From positions 62,001 to 126,000 of the forward strand of contig RXJR01000024.1 in assembly GCA_003963305.1 (NCBI GenBank): a stretch of DNA of 64,000 nt. The letters are read 5' to 3'. Positions 43,296 to 50,346 of the stretch are shown here, in pieces. How positions within the stretch are numbered: position 1 is the stretch's first letter; each line of letters opens with the position of its first letter. The notes under the pieces were generated by a model. The model was given only the letters and a program-made list of their open reading frames with translations. It had not been told where the DNA came from and did no database searches. The DNA comes from Candidatus Melainabacteria bacterium. GTDB taxonomy: Bacteria; Cyanobacteriota; Vampirovibrionia; Obscuribacterales; Obscuribacteraceae. The position numbers and the translations under genes are program-made.

Positions 43296-43311
43296 ATACT
43301 ACATATTGCGT
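43296..43311 (+). promoter_or_regulatory. Candidate NrdR box upstream of ribonucleotide reductase
   Basis: ATACTACATATTGCGT resembles the NrdR operator (core CTATATATTGTGT-like, two differences over 13 positions). It lies 93 bases before the reductase start and 44 bases before a TATAAT at 43355-43360. A second box at the usual 31-32-base spacing was not found, so this is tentative. The rest of 43065-43403 has no supported coding frame. Confidence 0.35.
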
Positions 43312-43403
43312 CTAAAATTTCGAGCACCGCTACCCGTAGTACCATACAAATGTAGTATAATTGTGGTACACTATTCAAGAGCGGATCGATCAGGCGAAAT
43401 CAA

Positions 43404-45434
43404 ATGGGGAATCCAGCCATGTTTTCACAAAATGCCTTGAAGGTACTTGAGAAGCGCTATTTTATGCGCGATGAACAGGGCAGTATCGTTGAGGGGACAG
43501 AAGAGCTTTTTCGCCGGGTAGCCACCGCAGTCGCTGCAGCCGAGAAGCGCTGGGGCGACGAGCAAACTGTTGCCACACTGACTGAAACGTTCTATCAAGC
43601 AATGCTCAATCAGGAGTTCATGCCGAATTCTCCTACATTAATGAATGCGGGAAAAAGAAACGGTCAGCTCTCTGCCTGCTTTGTGTTGCCAGTGCCAGAC
43701 TCACTGGAAGGAATTTTCGAAACCTGCAAAAATGCGGCCCTGATCCACAAAACCGGCGGCGGTACAGGTTTTTCATTCAGCAGGTTGCGACCAGCCAACG
43801 ATCGCGTTGCCAGCTCGGTCGGCGTTGCCTCTGGTCCTGTCAGCTTCATGGCTGTATATGACGCCGCGACAGAAGCGATTCGGCAGGGTGGCACCAGACG
43901 TGGTGCCAATATGGGCATGCTCAGAGTTGATCACCCAGACATCGAAGATTTTATCGGGTGCAAGCGCGACACCTCACGTCTCAACAATTTCAATATTTCA
44001 GTAGCTGCAACGGACGCATTCATGAATGCTGTTGAGCAAGACTCTGACTATGACCTGATTCATCCACGCTCGAAAGAGCCCGTGCGTAAAGTCAGAGCCA
44101 GAGACATTTTCGCAAGACTTGTCGATAACGCTCATGCAACAGGCGAACCAGGACTTATTTTTATTGATCGAATCAACAACAGCGATCCGATAACAAGCGC
44201 TGTCGATGAGAGCGGCAACGTAATTGCCGGCACCGAAGACATCGAAGCAACTAATCCATGCGGCGAGCAACCGCTTGGTCCTGGAGACGCCTGCAATCTC
44301 GGCTCTATCAATGTGGCACGTTTTGTAAAAGACGGAGACTTTGACTGGTCACGACTGGAAGAGATGGTCAAAACAGGCGTGCGATTCCTTGATAATGTGG
44401 TTGACGTCAATCATTACCCGCTTCCGTTCATCTCGCAAGCGACCTTGAACAATCGCCGCATCGGGCTTGGCATCATGGGTTGGGCAGAATCATTGATCGC
44501 ATTGGGCATTCCATACAACACAGAAGAAGCAGTTGAAAAAGCCGAGCAACTGATGAAATTCATTCAGAATGCGGCTCACAAAGCCTCACAAGAACTAGCT
44601 TCGGTCAGAGGCACTTTTCCAAACTGGCGATTTAGTGCCTGGTGCGATAAAGGTATTCCCATGCGTAATGCCACAGTCACCACAATTGCGCCAACAGGCA
44701 CAATTTCAATCATTGCCGGCACCAGCTCTGGTATCGAACCACTGTTTGCAATCTCCTTCATAAGGCGTGTACTCGGTGGCATGGAGCTGCTCGACGTCAA
44801 TCCAGTCTTTGAAAAAGCAGCGCATGATGGCGGTTTCTATAGCGAAGAAATAATGGCCCGCATTGCTCACGAAGGCACACTCGCACACATCGAGGAGATT
44901 CCCGACGAAATCAAACGGGTCTGGGTATGCTCGCACGATATCCCATACATATGGCACGTGCGCATGCAGGTAGCTTTTCAAAAGCATGTAGACAACGCCG
45001 TATCCAAAACCATCAACTTCCCGAGAGAAGCCACTCTCGACGACGTGCACAATGCCTACATGGCGGCTTGGCAACAAGGCTTAAAAGGAATCACGGTCTA
45101 TAGAGACGCCTCGCGGTCGTCCCAGGTACTCAACATAGGCAAAACCGATCCTCTTAAAAAGATCGTGGTCACACCAATAAAAAAAGCACAGTCTGCGGGC
45201 CGCTCGGGGACTGCGACTAGTCCCCGGGCTTCGCATGATCACAATTTCAACAAACAAAAACGGCACAAATCGCAGTCCACCACAAACCTCGTAGAGCTCG
45301 CACGCAGAGAGTTTCAGCCGAAAGTCGATTATATATACAACAATCCATGCCCGGAATGCAGCTCCAGCAGCGGTGTTTCAACGAAGTATGAGTCATGCTC
45401 GATGTGCGTTTCTTGCGGTTATACTAAATGCTAA
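43404..45434 (+). CDS. nrdJ: Adenosylcobalamin-dependent (class II) ribonucleotide reductase
   Basis: Reduces ribonucleotides to deoxyribonucleotides with a B12-derived radical; needs no oxygen and no small subunit. The redox cysteine is in LSACFVLP (Cys92), the finger-loop NPCGE holds the radical cysteine (Cys286), and GDACNLGSIN holds the pair mate. TPTGTISIIAGTSSGIEPLFA is the standard nucleotide-binding block. There is no N-terminal ATP cone, so overall activity control by ATP/dATP is likely missing. After a Lys/Ser-rich linker the C-terminus carries a zinc-ribbon-like CPEC...CSMCVSCGYTKC, with the cysteines that pass electrons from thioredoxin. 676 residues. dCTP deaminase follows. Confidence 0.95.
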   Translation: MGNPAMFSQNALKVLEKRYFMRDEQGSIVEGTEELFRRVATAVAAAEKRWGDEQTVATLTETFYQAMLNQEFMPNSPTLMNAGKRNGQLSACFVLPVPDSLEGIFETCKNAALIHKTGGGTGFSFSRLRPANDRVASSVGVASGPVSFMAVYDAATEAIRQGGTRRGANMGMLRVDHPDIEDFIGCKRDTSRLNNFNISVAATDAFMNAVEQDSDYDLIHPRSKEPVRKVRARDIFARLVDNAHATGEPGLIFIDRINNSDPITSAVDESGNVIAGTEDIEATNPCGEQPLGPGDACNLGSINVARFVKDGDFDWSRLEEMVKTGVRFLDNVVDVNHYPLPFISQATLNNRRIGLGIMGWAESLIALGIPYNTEEAVEKAEQLMKFIQNAAHKASQELASVRGTFPNWRFSAWCDKGIPMRNATVTTIAPTGTISIIAGTSSGIEPLFAISFIRRVLGGMELLDVNPVFEKAAHDGGFYSEEIMARIAHEGTLAHIEEIPDEIKRVWVCSHDIPYIWHVRMQVAFQKHVDNAVSKTINFPREATLDDVHNAYMAAWQQGLKGITVYRDASRSSQVLNIGKTDPLKKIVVTPIKKAQSAGRSGTATSPRASHDHNFNKQKRHKSQSTTNLVELARREFQPKVDYIYNNPCPECSSSSGVSTKYESCSMCVSCGYTKC

Positions 45435-45508
45435 GTGCAGCACGAGCTGTTAGTTGCGACCCCTGTCATATATCTGTCAGGATCGCCGCATCATATGAGG
45501 TCTGAAAA

Positions 45509-46090
45509 ATGTCTATTCTTGTAGATCATGAAATCCGCAAAGAAATTGGAGAAGGCAGGCTGATCCTCGAGCCTTACGACGATTCACTTATCCAACCCAA
45601 CTCATATGATGTGCGACTGTCAGATCGCTTTTCCTGGCATGAAAAGGGTGAATACAGCAAGAGCATTATCGATCCCTATCAATCTGAGAGCATTCTAGAA
45701 GGTCTTGTACATGTCGTTGACGAAAGCATCGTCATTGAGCCAGGATTTTTCGTACTCGGTGCGACGCTAGAAAAAATATGCCTGCCAAAAAATATTGTCG
45801 GTCAACTAACCGGTAAATCCAGTTTGGCCAGGTTGGGCATCATGGTGCACGTAACTGCAGGTTTTATTGATGCCGGCTTCAGCCATCCACCTGCGCAAAT
45901 CACCCTTGAAATAGTCAATGTCGGCAACCGCCCGGTTCGCCTGCACGCAGGCATGTCCATCGCACAAATGGTCTTCACGCGAACTGCAGACTGTCTCGTT
46001 CCATATAATGAAAAACCCAATGCCAAATACAATGGGCAAGTTGCTGCTGCTCACAGCAAATATTATTTGAACCCGACTCAAGTGCTCTGA
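45509..46090 (+). CDS. dcd: dCTP deaminase
   Basis: Trimeric enzyme that deaminates dCTP to dUTP on the way to dTMP, 193 residues. Recognised by LIQPNSYDVRLSDRF, the active-site run LTGKSSLARLGIMVHVTAGFIDAGFSHPPAQITLEIVN (Ser, Arg and Glu catalytic residues) and the C-terminal KYNGQ. The gene starts 74 bases after the class II reductase, so the two probably share control of deoxynucleotide supply. Confidence 0.93.
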   Translation: MSILVDHEIRKEIGEGRLILEPYDDSLIQPNSYDVRLSDRFSWHEKGEYSKSIIDPYQSESILEGLVHVVDESIVIEPGFFVLGATLEKICLPKNIVGQLTGKSSLARLGIMVHVTAGFIDAGFSHPPAQITLEIVNVGNRPVRLHAGMSIAQMVFTRTADCLVPYNEKPNAKYNGQVAAAHSKYYLNPTQVL

Positions 46091-46127
46091 TCGAAAAATC
46101 TACACTGTTTTTTGCCTCGCACTAAAG

Positions 46128-47117
46128 TTACTGCGGTGCGTCAAGCTTTTTATATTGGGATGGTGGGGTCAGGTCAACGACGTTGATTTGTTCAGCGGAA
46201 ACCTTATCCTTGAATGAATGATTCGTGACAGTAAAATGAAGCGCACCGCCAAAGATAAGTAGTTTTTCGCTCGGGTGCCCGGCAAGAAACGTTTTGACCT
46301 GGGCATGCCAGTTCGTATCTTGCTCAGCTTCAAAAGTTTTCGACGTAATATCTGGTTCCAGTCCCACGACTTTCAACCCTGTAGCTTTAAGGCCTTGAAG
46401 CAAACCAAAGGTTTTTTCACGCCAAAGTTGATTGGTTCTGACGGTCTCCGGACTTGGTTTGTCACCATCAGGTTGCGCCTGCCTTAGATAGGAACGAATC
46501 TTCGATTCCAGCTCAGTTGCGCTATTTGAACCGTTTGGCGCAGCCAGCCAGGCACTTGCGAGGTCCTGTCCATTTCGGTCCAAGCCCTCGACTGCAACTG
46601 CGCCAAAACCAGCGTTTCTCAATTTTTCAAGTGACGCATTTAAGTGCTCCACTGATTTCGGGTCGGAATGATCGTCGCCCCAGAAGCCCACTTCGCTGTT
46701 TCCGATGCGTCTGGTTACATCGACTTGCGAGGGCGTTGCTCCGTCCCATCCTTTTGTTAATTCCTTGTTTATGACAAGTTCTGCATTCGTACGTGCGGCA
46801 ATATCATCGGTCAATTTGGTGTTCGACGAAGCAGTGCTTGCATCGGAAGACTCTTTTGGTGAATTTAGTTTTGCAGGAACGGCGTCATTACTGGTAATTT
46901 CAAATCCTTTTAAAAAGCTCATTCCATTCTCGTGTTCATCACGAAAAGTGTTGAATAGTTTTGCCTTCAATCCCGTTTCGAGATATTTTGCTCCTTCTCC
47001 CTTGTCCCAAGATGAGCGGCTTTCATCAGGTGAAGGGCAAGAATCTCTATTTTGCCGGAAATCGGTCTGATCTTTTCTAAAGCCATGCATATCCTGTGGT
47101 CTCACTGATTCCACCAT
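46128..47117 (-). CDS. ChaN/EreA/TraB-superfamily-like protein
   Basis: About 329 residues. The central domain begins with VGFWGDDHSDPKSVEHLNASLEKLRNAGFGAVAVEGL, the G-(E/D)-x-H...V-x-(L/V)-E pattern of the ChaN/TIKI/erythromycin-esterase superfamily, and ends with LLIFGGALHFTV, the second histidine motif. The usual Glu-x-His is Asp-Asp-His here. The first 110 residues are charged, low-complexity and unrelated. Start uncertain: ATG 47117 or TTG 47156. Relatives bind heme, cleave peptides or hydrolyse lactones; which applies is unknown. Converges with dcd. Confidence 0.65.
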   Translation of the reverse strand: MVESVRPQDMHGFRKDQTDFRQNRDSCPSPDESRSSWDKGEGAKYLETGLKAKLFNTFRDEHENGMSFLKGFEITSNDAVPAKLNSPKESSDASTASSNTKLTDDIAARTNAELVINKELTKGWDGATPSQVDVTRRIGNSEVGFWGDDHSDPKSVEHLNASLEKLRNAGFGAVAVEGLDRNGQDLASAWLAAPNGSNSATELESKIRSYLRQAQPDGDKPSPETVRTNQLWREKTFGLLQGLKATGLKVVGLEPDITSKTFEAEQDTNWHAQVKTFLAGHPSEKLLIFGGALHFTVTNHSFKDKVSAEQINVVDLTPPSQYKKLDAPQ

Positions 47118-47289
47118 TTTGCAGCACACACATAAAACAGACGTCAAAAAAGCCAATAAACGTGCGCGGCACTTTTTGCCGTAGCGGTTGGTATGGCATG
47201 AGGGCGTGAGCCCGGCTGGTAGGATGGAATTACCAGACGAACGGGCAACGGAGTATGAATTTCAGGGCTAGAGGGGTAAATATCCCATA

Positions 47290-47338
47290 GCATACGTAAT
47301 TTCACCAATGCCAAATGCTCTGAGCCAGATCTAATATA
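47290..47338 (+). promoter_or_regulatory. Conserved promoter of first tandem paralogue
   Basis: The box GCATACGTAAT (47290-47300), ATGCCA (47308-47313) and TAATAT (47332-47337) are arranged as upstream box, -35 and -10. The same three elements occur at nearly the same spacing before the second paralogue. Confidence 0.6.
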
Positions 47339-47405
47339 TGCTCACGGGTAGGAGCACGCCCAAGCTCACATCCTGTTTGTTTCTACTGTTGGAGGTTTCT
47401 CTTCT

Positions 47406-50162
47406 ATGGCTGGGCTAGACAATACAAACGAGAGAAGACCGGCGGCGCCTCAAGATGAGGCTACGGCGAAACTTCTTGCGGATGGTACCAATCAGCCATG
47501 GCGTCCACCCATCGTAACAGCGGACAATACAGGCTCACAGCTGCAAGGCTCAGCTACTCAAGACGTTTACCAACGCACAGACCAGCCCTGGCGAGCAGGC
47601 TATGGTCAGGTTGCACCGGCTTACGGTCAAGTCGGTGATCAACAACAGCAACAAACTCAGACTGGCGGGCAGCCGTGGAGACCAACTTACGGTCAGGTTG
47701 CACCAGGTTTCAATCCAGGAAGCGATCAGCAGCAGCAGCAACAACAGACAGGTGGTCAAGCCTGGAGACCAGGCTACAACCAGGTAGCACCTGGAGCCGG
47801 CGGTACAGACCAGCGACAACAACAAGACCCGAATCGTAACGGTGATTCACCGACGGGACCACGCTGGACACCAAACCCACAATACACCTGGAGCTCTCCA
47901 GGACCAGCTCAAAACCCTCAAATCGCTCAACCAGGTCAACCGGGTCAGCCAGGCGCTCCCGGTCAAGCAGGCAGAGGCGACAATCTTTACGATCCGCATC
48001 GCACTGACATTGATCTCGGGATGCAAAAACAGATCGGATTTCCAGGTCAAATGGTCATCGGCGGTCTCAGTGGTGTCGCATTCGGTGGTCCTGTGCCATG
48101 GATTTTGAATCGTACTGCTGATTCAATTCTGCTTACACCAGAGCAGAGAGCGGCTGCTCGCAGCGGCGCTCCAATCATGTCTGACAACGGTGCTGCAGGT
48201 AAGATTCTTCCCGAAAGCGTGCGACAAACAGTCAACGAAACCGGCGAGAAACTCAACGCCTGGCGCGATCGCATATCGCCCTCACCAGACGGCGCTCTAG
48301 GAAAGAGCGCGAAGTGGTATCAAGAGAATTTCGATTCACGTTTTTTCCGCCGCAACGATCTTGTTCTGCAACAAAATCAATTTGCTACCCTGGACACACA
48401 AGTTCAGGAAATGATCAAAGCAAACACAGCTAAGATCAATGAACTGACAACAACGGTTGGATCAGGTGCAGCAGCAAGCGAGGCGCAGCTTGCCGAATTG
48501 AGTCGGCTGAACAGTCGTAACTCATGGCTGAACAGCGAACAGTGGAAAGAAAATGGAGCCAAGCAGCTCGAGAACCTGCGCGGTTCAATGAACCTGAACG
48601 AAAAGGGTCTGTTCACAGAAGCAGAAATGAAAACGCTTGCCGATAGACAAGCCGCAAGAGCTTCCGTTGCCGATATCACCGCAGCGCAAGCTAAGGGTCA
48701 AAAATTCTGGGGTGAAAGCCCTGGCAGCAATTTCGTTAAAGGCGCAGCGTTTGTCGGCTTGACGATGGTTGCAGACCACTACCTCGATAAAATCTTCACC
48801 GGCAAAGACCACCAGGACGGCTTGACCAACAGCAGCATGACCGAAGCGATTCCGCTTGTCGGAGGCATGACCAAGTCTTGGAATACAAACTCATTGCTCG
48901 TGCCGATGGCATTTACAACCGGTAGTTTCACCAGTGGCAAAGGCTTGCTAACAAAAGCTGCTTACACAGGTGCAGCTCTCGTCGGCGGCAAAGTGCTGGA
49001 CAGCTTGTTGCCGGCTAGTGATCATCAAAGCTACAGTAACTGGCTCAGACCAACAGGCGTCGATTCGATCTTGATGGGCGCAGCTTTCTTGATGCCTGCA
49101 GCCGAGAACAAGACGCGACTGGCCATGATAGGCGGAGCCTGGGCACTGGGACGCGTCTACAACATGTTTGAAGGTCCGTCCAAGGGCGACATCAAAGATG
49201 AAGGCTTCGATCGTATGAAGACCGACATGAAAGACCGCACCTCTGGCTCAATGAACGCTGCTATCAATAGCTTCAAAGAGCTGGGAGAGAAAGACAACTA
49301 CGCCCTGCGACTCTATACGTCCGACTGGTTGAGACCGAATCGCCAGTATGACGGCATGCTGAGCGCCTATCGCGGTGCTGTCATTCTCGCAGATGCATTC
49401 GGCGAAAGCAGATTGGACAAAGGCACCCTGTTGCCCAATTCTCAAAAAGACTTCATTCTACCTGGCAAAGATCTCGATATCGGCGCCCAGGCAACGCGTG
49501 CTTTGATCATCGCTCAAGTGAATCTCGACCGCGCCAAGCAACAAACCCAGAATGAAATGGGCAAAGACGAGAAAGGTAAGAAAGTCTCCGATCAAGAGTT
49601 GAGAGATCTCGACGAAATCGGCAAACGCATTAATTCCACTTTGCAGAACCGCATTTACGGCAAGCACGACATCCCAGGCGCAGTCAACGATCTGGCTGAC
49701 TTCTACAGGGGCAATGAGAAAGACATGCTCCTGATGAAGATGGATCTGGACAACAGTCTCGCTTTGAACCGTGGCAGCAGAAATACTCAGTTCACAGCCA
49801 AATTGTTCAGAGATCAGGCTTGCATACTTCTGGCCATTGCTCAACTGAAAGCAAGCGGACCAGACGCCATGGGAGCGCAAGACGTGCTCTACGGAACAGC
49901 GGCTGGACGTCAAACTGCATACAACAACGGACAGCCTCGCGGATATGATGGCGCACTCGACGCAATCGCTCTCGCCAAGCAGATGGATCCAAACAATCCA
50001 GACAATGCACAGCTAGAACAAATTGCCAATCAACTGAAAGCAAAGTTGCCGCAAGCCGTTCAGAACCAACAATCAAGCACTACGTTCAACCCCCTCAACG
50101 TAAACGATCAAGTCAATAATCCCGGCAGTCAGAATCCAATCGGCAACTGGGCTAAGCGGTAG
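47406..50162 (+). CDS. Large repeat-bearing protein of unknown function, tandem paralogue 1
   Basis: Unrecognised 918-residue protein. The N-terminal 210 residues are Gln/Pro/Gly-rich and hold three imperfect repeats of about 29 residues built on QPWRPxYGQVAPG...DQQQQQQ (residues 60-140). The domain shared with the next gene starts at NLYDPHRTDIDLG. It has hydrophobic Gly-rich segments (MVIGGLSGVAFGGPVPWIL, GAAFVGLTMVADHYL, AAYTGAALVGGKVL, GAAFLMPAAENKTRLAMIGGAW) between soluble helical parts. The last 300 residues are helical and charged, with TPR-like stretches (AIALAKQMDPNNPDNAQLEQIANQLKAKL). GGAGG precedes the ATG. No signal peptide or enzyme motif. Confidence 0.75.
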   Translation: MAGLDNTNERRPAAPQDEATAKLLADGTNQPWRPPIVTADNTGSQLQGSATQDVYQRTDQPWRAGYGQVAPAYGQVGDQQQQQTQTGGQPWRPTYGQVAPGFNPGSDQQQQQQQTGGQAWRPGYNQVAPGAGGTDQRQQQDPNRNGDSPTGPRWTPNPQYTWSSPGPAQNPQIAQPGQPGQPGAPGQAGRGDNLYDPHRTDIDLGMQKQIGFPGQMVIGGLSGVAFGGPVPWILNRTADSILLTPEQRAAARSGAPIMSDNGAAGKILPESVRQTVNETGEKLNAWRDRISPSPDGALGKSAKWYQENFDSRFFRRNDLVLQQNQFATLDTQVQEMIKANTAKINELTTTVGSGAAASEAQLAELSRLNSRNSWLNSEQWKENGAKQLENLRGSMNLNEKGLFTEAEMKTLADRQAARASVADITAAQAKGQKFWGESPGSNFVKGAAFVGLTMVADHYLDKIFTGKDHQDGLTNSSMTEAIPLVGGMTKSWNTNSLLVPMAFTTGSFTSGKGLLTKAAYTGAALVGGKVLDSLLPASDHQSYSNWLRPTGVDSILMGAAFLMPAAENKTRLAMIGGAWALGRVYNMFEGPSKGDIKDEGFDRMKTDMKDRTSGSMNAAINSFKELGEKDNYALRLYTSDWLRPNRQYDGMLSAYRGAVILADAFGESRLDKGTLLPNSQKDFILPGKDLDIGAQATRALIIAQVNLDRAKQQTQNEMGKDEKGKKVSDQELRDLDEIGKRINSTLQNRIYGKHDIPGAVNDLADFYRGNEKDMLLMKMDLDNSLALNRGSRNTQFTAKLFRDQACILLAIAQLKASGPDAMGAQDVLYGTAAGRQTAYNNGQPRGYDGALDAIALAKQMDPNNPDNAQLEQIANQLKAKLPQAVQNQQSSTTFNPLNVNDQVNNPGSQNPIGNWAKR
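47582..47825 (+). repeat. Three tandem in-frame repeats of about 87 bp
   Basis: Imperfect repeats within paralogue 1 code for QPW-R-x-x-Y-x-QVAPG blocks separated by runs of CAG/CAA glutamine codons. The corresponding region is missing in paralogue 2, so the array grew after duplication or was lost from it. Confidence 0.7.
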
Positions 50163-50188
50163 AGGACCCAGACATAAAAATTCCAGCT

Positions 50189-50217
50189 GGCAACGCACGC
50201 TTGACGTATGCGTTGCC
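50189..50217 (+). terminator. Hairpin after paralogue 1
   Basis: GGCAACGCA and TGCGTTGCC form a perfect 9-bp stem with an 11-base loop, 26 bases after the stop codon. There is no T-run, so it may end transcription weakly or stabilise the messenger 3' end. Confidence 0.45.
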
Positions 50218-50230
50218 TCTGCGTTGATGA

Positions 50231-50278
50231 GCATACGTAATCTTACGATTGCCAGATATTTACGCCCGCTCTAATATA
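50231..50278 (+). promoter_or_regulatory. Conserved promoter of second tandem paralogue
   Basis: GCATACGTAAT at 50231-50241, TTGCCA at 50249-50254 and TAATAT at 50272-50277 with a 17-base spacer. The three elements match those before paralogue 1, so promoter and gene were duplicated together. Confidence 0.68.
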
Positions 50279-50346
50279 AACTCATTAACAGAGCAACCCC
50301 TCGCTCATCAGATCGTTTTTTCTGATTTGGGAGGGTGTCTTTTTTT

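Noticed and set aside
43065-43403. Possible cobalamin riboswitch before the B12-dependent reductase, and short frames on both strands
   Set aside because: GCCACTT resembles one conserved box, but the other B12-riboswitch boxes are missing. The frames have no ribosome sites or family-like content.
50189-50217. Perfect hairpin as a certain terminator
   Set aside because: There is no T-run, so it is listed only as a weak candidate.
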